DNA of 64,000 nt from Frankia umida (GTDB taxonomy: Bacteria; Actinomycetota; Actinomycetes; Frankiales; Frankiaceae). The translations under genes were made by a program, and so were the position numbers. Where the stretch lies: assembly GCF_023242945.1 (NCBI RefSeq), contig NZ_JALKFT010000006.1:62001-126000 (forward strand), in the 5' to 3' direction. Positions 37,169-45,210 of this stretch are shown piece by piece. How positions within the stretch are numbered: position 1 is the stretch's first letter; each line of letters begins with the position of its first letter. The notes below the pieces were generated by a model, which was not told the origin of the DNA, made no database searches, and saw nothing but the letters and a program-made list of their open reading frames with translations.

Positions 37169-37340
37169 TCATGAGGCGTCGCCGAGCAGCGGGGCGAACA
37201 GATCGCCGAGGTCGTCGACGCGTCGCGGCACGTCGTCCGCGGTGAAGATCGGAATGTCCGCCCGGACCTGCCTGGACGTTCGACAGCCGCACCCGCCGCC
37301 CGTCGACCCCGACGGTGCTCTGATCCGGTCCCGCGCTCAT
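37169..37340 (-). pseudogene. Remnant of a LigD polymerase-domain gene (internal deletion, frameshifted)
   Basis: Reading the minus strand from ATG at 37340 gives STVGVDGRRVRLSN, like the N-terminus of LigD-type end-joining polymerases (VDGRxVxLSNLDKVLYP). After a change of frame near 37280 the sequence reads IPIFTADDVPRRVDDLGDLFAPLLG and ends at a TGA (37171-37169), like the C-terminus of the same proteins. The roughly 250 residues between, including the catalytic core, are gone. This indicates decay by internal deletion. It lies divergent from ku, the usual partner. The assignment rests on motif resemblance at both ends. Confidence 0.62.
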
Positions 37341-37510
37341 CGCGCCGTCCCCGCGGTCGCCATCACGGACTCCCCAGATGATCGCCCCAGGACGGGCATC
37401 CCCCGGACGGGCCATGCCGCCACCTGATAACTGTGGACGTTTGTTCGATCTGGCTTACATGTGGGCGTCCAGTGGGTCACCATGGTGAGGAGTCGACGTG
37501 AGGGGCGAAC

Positions 37511-38575
37511 ATGCGTTCGATCTGGAAGGGTGTCATCTCTTTCGGTCTGGTGTCGATCCCCGTGCGGCTGTACTCCGCCACACAGGAGCGGGACATCGCG
37601 TTCCACCAGGTCCGCCGGTCGGATGGCTCCCGCATCCGCTACCGCCGGGTCGCCGAGGCCGACGGCGACGAGGTCTCCTACGCCAACGTGGCCAAGGGCT
37701 TCGAGCTGGCGGACGGTCAGACCGTCGTACTCACCGACGACGACTTCGCCAACCTGCCGCTGTCCACCTCCAAGGCCATCGACGTGCTGGAGTTCGTGCC
37801 GCTGGAGCAGGTCGACCCGATCTACTTCGCCAGGAGCTACTACGTCGAGCCGGACCGGACCGGCGCGAAACCGTACGTGCTGCTGCGCGACGCTCTGGCC
37901 AGATCCGGCCGGGTCGCGCTGGTCAAGATAGCTCTGCGTCAGCGTGAGCAGCTCGCGACGCTCCGGGTGCGCGACGGAGTCTTCGTCCTGGAGACGATGC
38001 TCTGGCCGGACGAGGTCCGCGAACCGGACTTCCCGTTCCTGTCGGACGAGGTCGCCATACGTCCGCAGGAGCTCGCCATGGCCGGCTCGCTCATCGACAC
38101 CCTCGCCGCCGACTTCGATCCCACCCGCTTCACCGACCACTACCGCGAGGCCCTGCAGTCCGTCATCGAGGCCAAGGCCGCCGGCCGTGAGGTCGTCGCG
38201 CCACCCGAGATCGAGCCCAGCGAGCCCACCGGCGACCTGATGGCAGCCCTGCGCGCCAGCATCGCCGCCGCCCGCGGCGACCAACCCGACGCCGACACCC
38301 CCGCCCCGCCCGCGTCGTCATCCGGGCCCGCATCGTCCCAGGTGGAACCTGGCAAGCCGGAGCGGTCTCGACGCTCCAGCGCCGGGGCGGGCTCGTCCCG
38401 TGCGACCTCCGGTACCTCCCGCGCAGGGTCGGGGACCGCGCGTACCGGTGCCGGGCCCGCGCGGTCCCCTCGGAAGTCGACTGCCAGGACCACACCCGGC
38501 AAGTCGGCCGCGCCGAAAGCCGCCGCGGCCGACGACGCGCCGCGCACCGCACGGACCGCCCACAGCTCCACATGA
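37511..38575 (+). CDS. ku: Ku protein, DNA end-binding
   Basis: The 354-residue protein starts MRSIWKGVISFGLVSIPVRLYSAT, the hallmark N-terminus of bacterial Ku, and continues with IAFHQVRRSDGSRIRYRR, VVLTDDDFANLPL, FVPLEQVDPIYFARSYYVEP and LRQREQLATLRVRDGVFVLETMLWPDEVR. The core ends near residue 255; the rest is a Ser/Thr/Lys/Arg-rich extension, which in other actinobacterial Ku proteins aids DNA binding. It should form ring dimers on DNA ends for non-homologous end joining with LigD. ATG at 37511 is preceded by GAGGGG. A decayed LigD-polymerase remnant lies just upstream; an intact ligase must be elsewhere if end joining works. Confidence 0.94.
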   Translation: MRSIWKGVISFGLVSIPVRLYSATQERDIAFHQVRRSDGSRIRYRRVAEADGDEVSYANVAKGFELADGQTVVLTDDDFANLPLSTSKAIDVLEFVPLEQVDPIYFARSYYVEPDRTGAKPYVLLRDALARSGRVALVKIALRQREQLATLRVRDGVFVLETMLWPDEVREPDFPFLSDEVAIRPQELAMAGSLIDTLAADFDPTRFTDHYREALQSVIEAKAAGREVVAPPEIEPSEPTGDLMAALRASIAAARGDQPDADTPAPPASSSGPASSQVEPGKPERSRRSSAGAGSSRATSGTSRAGSGTARTGAGPARSPRKSTARTTPGKSAAPKAAAADDAPRTARTAHSST

Positions 38576-38600
38576 TCGCCGATGGTGGCTCGGTGTGACC

Positions 38601-38774
38601 TCAGTGGCGGAAGGCGTCCTTGGCCTTCTCGCCGGCCTGGCGTAGGTCGGCGGAGGCACGTTCGCCGCGACCTTCGCTCTCGGTGCGACGGTCACCGGCG
38701 GCTCGTCCGGTGGCCTGCTTGCCCCGTCCACGAAGCTCGTCCACCTTGTTACGGATCTTGTCGGTGAAGGACAC
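38601..38774 (-). CDS. CsbD family stress protein
   Basis: The 57-residue protein reads SFTDKIRNKVDELRGRGKQ then ATGRAAGDRRTESEGR and ends with AGEKAKDAFRH; this lysine/glutamate-rich repeat pattern is CsbD. In Bacillus it is a general-stress protein of unknown mechanism. GTG at 38774 is preceded by GAGGAG at a spacing of about nine bases. It is convergent with ku, whose stop is 25 bases away, and is easily missed because of its size. Confidence 0.82.
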   Translation of the reverse strand: MSFTDKIRNKVDELRGRGKQATGRAAGDRRTESEGRGERASADLRQAGEKAKDAFRH

Positions 38775-39160
38775 GGCCCTCAGCTCCTCATCGTCGATGC
38801 GTTGTTGCGGTGGGTCACCGACGGTCTACCCGCGCGCCCGCCGGGAACACCCACCAGGTCACACCGGTTCCGCCCACGACCGTCACACCCCGCTGGCGTC
38901 ACACCCCGCTGGCGTCACACCCCGCTGGCGTCACACCCCGCGACCAGCCTCGAACCGGAATCCGTCCACACGGGTCGTGGCGGGGGAAGAGGGAAGCGGA
39001 AGCGGGCGGAAAGGTGGGGGTGGGGGAACAGCGGGGCGGCTCCGGACGCTGTGGATCGTGGGGGTGGCGGTCGGCGGATTCGTGACCAGGTCGCGTGCCC
39101 CTGTGGAATCGTCGAAGAACGTGGCATCGTCGAGAACGACTGCGAACGCAAGGAGCTAGC
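38775..39160. other. Intergenic region with tandem repeat before moeZ
   Basis: These 386 bases hold the CsbD ribosome-site region, the 16-bp tandem repeat (38881-38940), a purine-rich GGAAGAGGGAAGCGG tract near 38985, and the moeZ ribosome site at the right end. No further gene is supported. Confidence 0.55.
38881..38940. repeat. 16-bp tandem repeat, 3.75 copies
   Basis: CGTCACACCCCGCTGG repeats at 38881, 38897 and 38913, with a 12-base partial copy at 38929-38940. All copies are identical. It lies between the CsbD and moeZ genes and is not translated in any recognised gene. Confidence 0.95.
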
Positions 39161-40333
39161 GTGTCCCTTCCGCCTCTGGTCGAGCCTGCCGAGGGCCTGA
39201 CCGTCGACGAGGTCCGCCGGTACTCCAGGCATCTGATCATTCCGGATGTCGCCATGGATGGCCAGAAGCGGCTGAAGAATGCCAAGGTCCTGGCCGTGGG
39301 CGCTGGTGGGCTTGGCTCGCCGACGCTGATGTACCTGGCCGCGGCCGGCGTCGGCACGCTCGGCATCGTCGAGTTCGACACCGTCGACGAGTCGAACCTG
39401 CAGCGTCAGATCATCCACGGGCAGTCCGACGTCGGCCGGTCCAAGGCGGAGTCGGCGCGGGACTCCGTGCTCAACATCAACCCGCTGGTCAACGTGGTAC
39501 TGCACGAGACCCGGCTGGACACCTCCAACGTGATGGAGATCTTCGGTCAGTACGACCTGATCGTCGACGGCACCGACAACTTCGCCACCCGGTACCTGGT
39601 CAACGACGCGGCCGTGCTGCTGGGCAAGCCGTACGTGTGGGGTTCGATCTACCGGTTCGACGGGCAGGCCAGCGTCTTCTGGGCCGAACACGGTCCGTGC
39701 TACCGCTGCCTCTACCCGGAGCCGCCGCCGCCGGGGATGGTCCCCTCCTGCGCGGAGGGGGGCGTGCTCGGGGTGCTGTGCGCCTCGATCGCGTCGATCC
39801 AGACCACCGAGGCCATCAAGGTGCTCACCGGCATCGGCGACCCGCTGGTCGGGCGGCTGATGGTCTACGACGCACTGGAGATGACCTACCGCTCGATCAA
39901 GGTCCGTAAGGACCCGGAGTGCCCGCTGTGCGGGAAGAACCCGTCGATCACCGAGCTCATCGACTACGAGGCGTTCTGCGGCGTGGTGTCCGAGGAGGCG
40001 CAGCTCGCCGCGTCCGGGTCGACGATCCTCGCGTCCGAGCTCAAGACCTGGCTGGACGAGGGTGAGCCGATCGAGCTGATCGACGTCCGCGAGCCCGCCG
40101 AATGGGAGATCGTGCGCATCCCCGGCGCCCGGCTGATCCCCAAGGCCGAGCTGCCCGCCCACCTCGCCGAACTGCCGCAGGACCGGCGGGTCGTCGTCTA
40201 CTGCAAGTCCGGTGTGCGCTCCGCTGACGCGTTGGCGACCCTCAAGGGGGCCGGCTTCACCTCGGCCGTGCACGTCCAGGGCGGCGTGACCGCGTGGGCC
40301 ACCCAGGTGGACAAGACCCTTCCCGTCTACTGA
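39161..40333 (+). CDS. moeZ: MoeZ: adenylyltransferase-sulfurtransferase with rhodanese domain
   Basis: The 390-residue protein has a MoeB/ThiF domain (about 1-265) with GAGGLGSPTLMYLAAAGVG for ATP, DNFATRYLVND, and the CxxC pairs CYRC and CPLC that bind zinc. A C-terminal rhodanese domain (about 285-388) has VVYCKSGVRSADAL with the sulfur-carrying cysteine. It activates the C-termini of small sulfur-carrier proteins (MoaD, ThiS, CysO) and transfers sulfur for molybdopterin, thiamin or cysteine synthesis. GTG at 39161 follows AAGGAG at a spacing of five bases. The mycobacterial equivalent is Rv3206c. Confidence 0.95.
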   Translation: MSLPPLVEPAEGLTVDEVRRYSRHLIIPDVAMDGQKRLKNAKVLAVGAGGLGSPTLMYLAAAGVGTLGIVEFDTVDESNLQRQIIHGQSDVGRSKAESARDSVLNINPLVNVVLHETRLDTSNVMEIFGQYDLIVDGTDNFATRYLVNDAAVLLGKPYVWGSIYRFDGQASVFWAEHGPCYRCLYPEPPPPGMVPSCAEGGVLGVLCASIASIQTTEAIKVLTGIGDPLVGRLMVYDALEMTYRSIKVRKDPECPLCGKNPSITELIDYEAFCGVVSEEAQLAASGSTILASELKTWLDEGEPIELIDVREPAEWEIVRIPGARLIPKAELPAHLAELPQDRRVVVYCKSGVRSADALATLKGAGFTSAVHVQGGVTAWATQVDKTLPVY

Positions 40334-40338
40334 GCGTC

Positions 40339-40764
40339 ATGAGGGAGCCGGGGAGGTCGACAGTCCCCGGCGGGGGACGGGCGCGGGGGAGTCGCGCCGC
40401 CCCGCCGGCGAGTGTGTCGGCGGGGCTCGGTACCCGGATTCGGCTCGGGGACGCCGAGCCCAGTCCGCACGCCCGCGAGGTCCTCGACACCATCGCCCGG
40501 ATTCCGCCGGGCAAGGTGATGACCTACGGTGACGTCGCCGAGTTCGTCGGGGCCGGTACGGGCCGGACCGTCGGCGCGGTGCTTCGCCGTTACGCCGAGG
40601 ACGACCTGCCCTGGCACCGGGTCATCCGCTCCACCGGCGAACCGAACCCGTCGAACCCGGCCGAGGCGCTGCGCCGCCTCATCGCCGATGCCACACCGCT
40701 CACGCCGTCCGGCGAACGCGTCCACCTGGCCGCCGCCCGCTGGGACGGCACCCCGGCCACCTGA
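40339..40764 (+). CDS. Alkyltransferase-like protein (ATL; PWHR in place of PCHR)
   Basis: The 141-residue protein matches the DNA-binding domain of O6-alkylguanine alkyltransferases: ARIPPGKVMTYGDVAEFVG, GRTVGAVLRRY and PWHRVIRSTGE. The catalytic cysteine of PCHR is replaced by tryptophan (PWHR), the defining change of ATL proteins, which bind alkylated guanines and hand them to nucleotide excision repair instead of removing the alkyl group. About 40 Pro/Gly/Arg residues precede the domain; the start ATG 40339 lies five bases after the moeZ stop, so a later start is possible. It lies in the DNA-repair segment, with adnAB beyond the SDR gene. Confidence 0.83.
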   Translation: MREPGRSTVPGGGRARGSRAAPPASVSAGLGTRIRLGDAEPSPHAREVLDTIARIPPGKVMTYGDVAEFVGAGTGRTVGAVLRRYAEDDLPWHRVIRSTGEPNPSNPAEALRRLIADATPLTPSGERVHLAAARWDGTPAT

Positions 40765-40828
40765 CCCACCTCGTCCGGACCGATCTACGCCCGCCCGATC
40801 CACGGCCGGACCGACCTCGTTCGCGGAC

Positions 40829-41596
40829 CTAGCGGGCGGTGAGGCCGCCGTCGGCCAGGTAGACGCTGCCGGTGACCAGGGATGCCCGGTCGGACAGCAG
40901 GAAGGCGACCACCTCGGCGACCTCCTCGGGGGTGCCGAGGCGGTTGATCGGGGTGAGCAGCGCGGCGCCGCGCTGGGGTCGGCCGTTCACGTGGATGAGG
41001 GCGGTGTCGACGAAACCGGGGGCGACCGCGTTCACCCGGATGCCGCGGGTGGCGTACTCGAGGGCGGCGGTCTTGGTGAGGCCGACGACGCCGTGCTTGG
41101 CCGCGACGTACGGGGCCGATCCCGCGAAGCCGACAGTGCCGAACACCGAGGCCATGTTGACGATCGAGCCGCCGGTGCCGCCGTGCAGCATCGCGGTGAT
41201 CTCGGCGCGCATGCAGTAGAAGACGCCGGAGAGGTTGACGTCCAGGACGCGCCGCCAGTTCTCGTCCAGGGTGGTACCGACCGGTTCGCGTCCGGCGGTG
41301 ATACCGGCGTTGTTCACGCTGAGGTCGAGACGTCCGAAGGTGCCGACGGCGGTCCGCACGGCCTGTTCCACCGCGTCGGGATCGGTGACGTCCGCCTCGA
41401 CGGCCACGGCCTCGCCGCCGTCCCGTTCGATCTGCGCGGCCACCTCTTTGACCTGGTCGGGGCGCAGATCGGTGAGGACGACCCGGGCTCCGGCCGCGGC
41501 CAGCCGACGGGCACAGGCGGCGCCGATCCCGGAGGCCGCCCCCGTGACGAGCGCCACCCTGCCCTCGCAGTCGTGTGTCGGTGCGCATGGGCTCAT
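40829..41596 (-). CDS. Short-chain dehydrogenase/reductase (SDR)
   Basis: The 255-residue protein has the classical SDR motifs: TGAASGIGAACARRLA, DVTDPDAVEQAV, NNAGITAG, the serine in SIVNMASVFG, and YVAAKHGVVGLTK with tyrosine and lysine, ending SLVTGSVYLADGG. It should be an NAD(P)-dependent alcohol dehydrogenase or ketone reductase; the substrate is unknown. ATG at 41596 starts just before the Rossmann strand; GTG 41614 is an in-frame alternative. It is convergent with the ATL gene and divergent from adnA. Confidence 0.87.
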   Translation of the reverse strand: MSPCAPTHDCEGRVALVTGAASGIGAACARRLAAAGARVVLTDLRPDQVKEVAAQIERDGGEAVAVEADVTDPDAVEQAVRTAVGTFGRLDLSVNNAGITAGREPVGTTLDENWRRVLDVNLSGVFYCMRAEITAMLHGGTGGSIVNMASVFGTVGFAGSAPYVAAKHGVVGLTKTAALEYATRGIRVNAVAPGFVDTALIHVNGRPQRGAALLTPINRLGTPEEVAEVVAFLLSDRASLVTGSVYLADGGLTAR

Positions 41597-41808
41597 GACT
41601 GACGAGAGTGACACGCCCGGTCGCGTGCGCGTGTGACCTGGCCCGGCCGGGCGGCCCCAAGGTGGGGGTCGGATGCGCGATGGTCGGGTCGCCGGTAGGC
41701 GCCATCGCGACCCTGTCGGACGGACATAGGGGACCATGATCCTGGATTGACGGACCGGTGGGGATGCCTGCCGGTCGGTGTGTCGGTGGCGCGTGGTGTG
41801 CTGTCCCG

Positions 41809-44800
41809 GTGAGCCTGCTGTCCGCCTCGGCCCCCGCCGCGCCGCGCACCGGCCACCGGTTGGTCGCCGCGCCGGTGCCCGTCGCCACACCGTTGCTGCT
41901 GGACGGGTCACAGCGCCAGGTGGTCGAGCATCCGGGCGGCCCCCTGCTCGTGCTGGCCGGGCCGGGCACGGGCAAGACGGCGACGCTGGTCGAGGCCGTC
42001 GCCGCCCGCATCGCCGCCGGTGTCGACCCCCGGTCCATCCTGGTGCTCACGTTCAGCCGCCGAGCCGCCGGCGAGCTGCGCGAACGCATCACCGCCCGCC
42101 TGGGCACCGCTGATGCCGCCGCCGCTGTCGGGACGGCCGCCGCGATCCCCGTCCAGGTCGCCGCTGGTGGGGGCGGGCGGGGGCCGGGGGCGTGGACGTT
42201 TCATGCCTGGTGCCTCGCGGTGCTGCGGGCCCATGACCGGCCGGCGCCGCACGGCGGGTTCCGGCTGCTGTCCGGCCCGGAGCAGGACAGTCGGCTCCGC
42301 GAGCTCATCGACGGCACCCGGGAGGACGGTTATCCCCGCTGGCCGGAGTCGTTGGCCCAGGCGCTGGGCACCCGCGGGTTCACCGAGGAGGTGCGGGCGC
42401 TGCTGGCCCGGGCACGCGAGGTGGGTCTTGAGCCCGAGCAGCTGGCGCAGCTGGCCGGGCGTACCGCCCGGCCGGAGTGGTCGGCACTGGCCGAGTTCTA
42501 CGAGATCTACCTCGATGTCTTCGGCTTCGAGGGGGCGCTGGACTACGCCGATCTGGTGCACCGCGCCGTGCTGGTCGCCGAGGGGCCGGCGGGGGAGGAG
42601 CTGCGGGCCCACTACCAGCATGTCTTCGTCGACGAGTACCAGGACACCGACCCCGCGCAGGAACGGCTGCTCCGCGCCCTGGCCGGCGGCGGAGGAAACC
42701 TGATCGCGTTCGGTGATCCCGATCAGTCGATCTACGCCTTCCGGGGCGCCGAGGTGTCGGGGCTGCTGGAGTTCCCCCGGCGGTTCCGCTCGGTGAGCGG
42801 CCTGGACGCGCCGATCGTCGCGTTGCGTCGGTGCCGGCGGATGGCCCCGGCGCCGCTGCTGGCCAGCCGGCACGTCGCCCGCCGCCTGCCGGCGACCCGG
42901 CTGCCCGCACAGGCGTTGCGCGCCCACCGAGACCTCACCGGACGGGACGATCTCGGCGCCGGCCAGGTCGAGGTGCGTGCCTACGTGTCGGCCAGCGCGG
43001 AGGCCGGGGCGGTCGCCGACATGCTGCGCCGTGAACATCTCGAGCGCGCCACCCCGTGGGCGCGGATGGCCGTGCTGGTGCGCACCGCCGAGCGGATCGG
43101 CCGGCTGCGCCGCGCCCTGGTCGCCGCCGGCGTCCCCGTCACCGTCGACGGAGACGATCTTCCCGTCGCGCAGGAGTCCGCGGCGGCGTTGCTGCTGTTG
43201 GCGTTGCGCTGTGCCGACGACCCGGGTGGGGCGCTGTCCGTCGAGGCGGCCCGCACGCTGCTGACATCCCCGCTGGGCGGGGCGGATCCGGCCGGTCTGC
43301 GTGAGCTTGGCCGGGCGCTGCGGGCCTTCGACCGCGACGCGGGGGCCACCGCGCCGGGCGCCTCCGACGAGCTGGTCCGCGCGGCCGTCGCCGATCCGGA
43401 CCGGCTGCTCGTGCGCGTGCCCGAGGAGATCGCCGCGCCCGCCCGCCGGGTCGGCGCGCTGCTTGTGGCCGGGCGCCGCGTGCTGCGGGCACCCGGCGGG
43501 TCGCCCGAGGAGGCGCTGTGGGCGTTGTGGTCGGCCAGCGGTTGGCAGCCGCGCCTGGTCGCCGCGTCGGCGGCGGGCGGGGCGGCGGGTCGCACCGCCG
43601 ACCGTGATCTGGACGCGGTGGTCGCCCTGTTCGACGCGGTCGCCCGGCTGGCCGCCCGGCGCGGGCCGGGGTTGGGCGTCGCGTCCCTGCTCGGCGAACT
43701 CGGCCGCCAGCAGTTCGCCGCCGAATCCATCGCCCCGGTCGGGGAGGACATCCGCCGCCGCGGGGTGCGGCTGCTCACCGCGCACCGTTCCAAGGGCCTC
43801 GAATGGGATGTGGTCGCCGTCTGCGGTGTGCAGGACGGTGCCTGGCCGGACCTGCGGCAACGCGGTTCGCTGCTCGGCGTCGAGGAGCTCGACGCGCCGG
43901 CCCGAGGCGGCCTGCGCCCCCCGCTGACCCGGGCGGACCTGCTCGCCGACGAGCGGCGGCTGTTCTACGTGGCGCTCACCCGGGCCCGGCGACGCCTGCT
44001 GATCACCGCGGTCGACAGTCCCGATGACGACGGCAGCCGGCCCAGCCGGTTCCTCGAGGAGATCGGCGTGCCCGTCGTCGCCGTGCCGGGGCGCCCGCCG
44101 CGGCCGTTGACCCTGGTCGGTCTGGTCGCGACCCTGCGCCGGCTGGCCACCGAACCCGGGGCGAGTCCCGCGATGCGCACCGCGGCGCGCCGCCGGCTGG
44201 CCGCGCTCGCCGCCGCCGGTGACGACGAGGGCCGTCCGCTGGCGCCCGCCGCCCATCCGCGCACCTGGTGGGGGCTGCTCGAGGTCACCACGTCCGATGT
44301 GCCGGTGGTCGCGCCGGAGCTGCCGGTGCGCCTGTCCGGGTCGTCGCTGGCCGGGCTGCGGGACTGCTCCCTGCGCTGGTTCCTCGAGCATGAGGCGCAC
44401 GCGGTCACCGTCGCCTCGACCGCGCAGGGCTTCGGCCGGGTGGTGCACGCCCTCGCCGACGAGGTCACCACCGGCCGCACCGCCGCGGACCTCGCCGCCC
44501 TGGACGTCCGGCTCGACACCGTCTGGCGGCATCTGGCCTACGAGGCCCGCTGGCGCGGCGAGCAGGAACGCACCGCCGCCCGGGAGGCCCTCGCCCGCTT
44601 TCTCACCTGGCACGCGGCCGAACGGGGCCGCCGGGTCGTCGATGCCGAGGTCCGCTTCACCTGCCAGCTCACCGTCGCCGGCCGTCAGGTATGGCTGCGC
44701 GGCTTCATCGACCGGCTCGAACTCGACGACGCCGGCCGGGTGCACGTCATCGACTTCAAGACCGGCCGCACCCCGGTGACCGCCGCCGAACTCGCCAGCC

Positions 44801-45210
44801 ACCCCCAGCTCGGCAGCTACCAGCTCGCGGTCCGTTCCGGCGCCCTCGACGACGCGGTCCGCACCGCCGCATCGGGTCGCACCGCCGCATCGGGTGCCTC
44901 TGGGCTGGACCCGGTCGCGGCGCGGCCGGTGGTGGAGCCGGGTGGCGCGGAGCTCGTGCACCTGCGGCTGGACGCGGGTGGGGACACCGCGGCCGCAGAC
45001 CCCGAGCAGGAACCGCCCGGACCGCCGAAGGTGCAGGCCCAGGCGCCGCTGCCCGCCGACGGCCCGACCTGGATGGACGAGGTCGTCGCCGACGCGGTGC
45101 ACACCATCGACGCCGAGACGTTCCGTCCCGCTCCCGGCGGCCACTGCACCACCTGCACGTTCCAGGCGAGCTGCCCCGCCCGTCCGGAGGGACGGCAGGT
45201 CATCTCATGA
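41809..45210 (+). CDS. adnA: AdnA: UvrD-like helicase/RecB-like nuclease subunit
   Basis: The 1133-residue protein has an SF1 helicase domain with the P-loop AGPGTGKTATLVEA near residue 52, FTFSRRAAGELRER, VDEYQDTDPAQERLL near 270, GDPDQSIYAFRGA and LTAHRSKGLEWDVV, then YVALTRARRRL. A C-terminal RecB-type nuclease has VIDFKTGRTP near 980 and four cysteines (LRDCSL near 852, CTTCTFQASC near 1112) for an Fe-S cluster. With AdnB it forms the AdnAB motor-nuclease that resects double-strand breaks in mycobacteria. The start is uncertain (GTG 41809, or GTG 41758/ATG 41764). TAASG repeats occur near residue 1025. Mycobacterial equivalent: Rv3202c. Confidence 0.92.
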   Translation: MSLLSASAPAAPRTGHRLVAAPVPVATPLLLDGSQRQVVEHPGGPLLVLAGPGTGKTATLVEAVAARIAAGVDPRSILVLTFSRRAAGELRERITARLGTADAAAAVGTAAAIPVQVAAGGGGRGPGAWTFHAWCLAVLRAHDRPAPHGGFRLLSGPEQDSRLRELIDGTREDGYPRWPESLAQALGTRGFTEEVRALLARAREVGLEPEQLAQLAGRTARPEWSALAEFYEIYLDVFGFEGALDYADLVHRAVLVAEGPAGEELRAHYQHVFVDEYQDTDPAQERLLRALAGGGGNLIAFGDPDQSIYAFRGAEVSGLLEFPRRFRSVSGLDAPIVALRRCRRMAPAPLLASRHVARRLPATRLPAQALRAHRDLTGRDDLGAGQVEVRAYVSASAEAGAVADMLRREHLERATPWARMAVLVRTAERIGRLRRALVAAGVPVTVDGDDLPVAQESAAALLLLALRCADDPGGALSVEAARTLLTSPLGGADPAGLRELGRALRAFDRDAGATAPGASDELVRAAVADPDRLLVRVPEEIAAPARRVGALLVAGRRVLRAPGGSPEEALWALWSASGWQPRLVAASAAGGAAGRTADRDLDAVVALFDAVARLAARRGPGLGVASLLGELGRQQFAAESIAPVGEDIRRRGVRLLTAHRSKGLEWDVVAVCGVQDGAWPDLRQRGSLLGVEELDAPARGGLRPPLTRADLLADERRLFYVALTRARRRLLITAVDSPDDDGSRPSRFLEEIGVPVVAVPGRPPRPLTLVGLVATLRRLATEPGASPAMRTAARRRLAALAAAGDDEGRPLAPAAHPRTWWGLLEVTTSDVPVVAPELPVRLSGSSLAGLRDCSLRWFLEHEAHAVTVASTAQGFGRVVHALADEVTTGRTAADLAALDVRLDTVWRHLAYEARWRGEQERTAAREALARFLTWHAAERGRRVVDAEVRFTCQLTVAGRQVWLRGFIDRLELDDAGRVHVIDFKTGRTPVTAAELASHPQLGSYQLAVRSGALDDAVRTAASGRTAASGASGLDPVAARPVVEPGGAELVHLRLDAGGDTAAADPEQEPPGPPKVQAQAPLPADGPTWMDEVVADAVHTIDAETFRPAPGGHCTTCTFQASCPARPEGRQVIS

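Noticed and set aside
44868..44910. TAASG repeats near the adnA C-terminus as a functional element
   Set aside because: Only two short copies in a variable linker; likely neutral.
41908..45144. A 1078-codon minus-strand open frame antisense to adnA
   Set aside because: High GC gives long shadow frames. The plus strand carries the full helicase and nuclease motifs, while the minus product is low-complexity with no fold.
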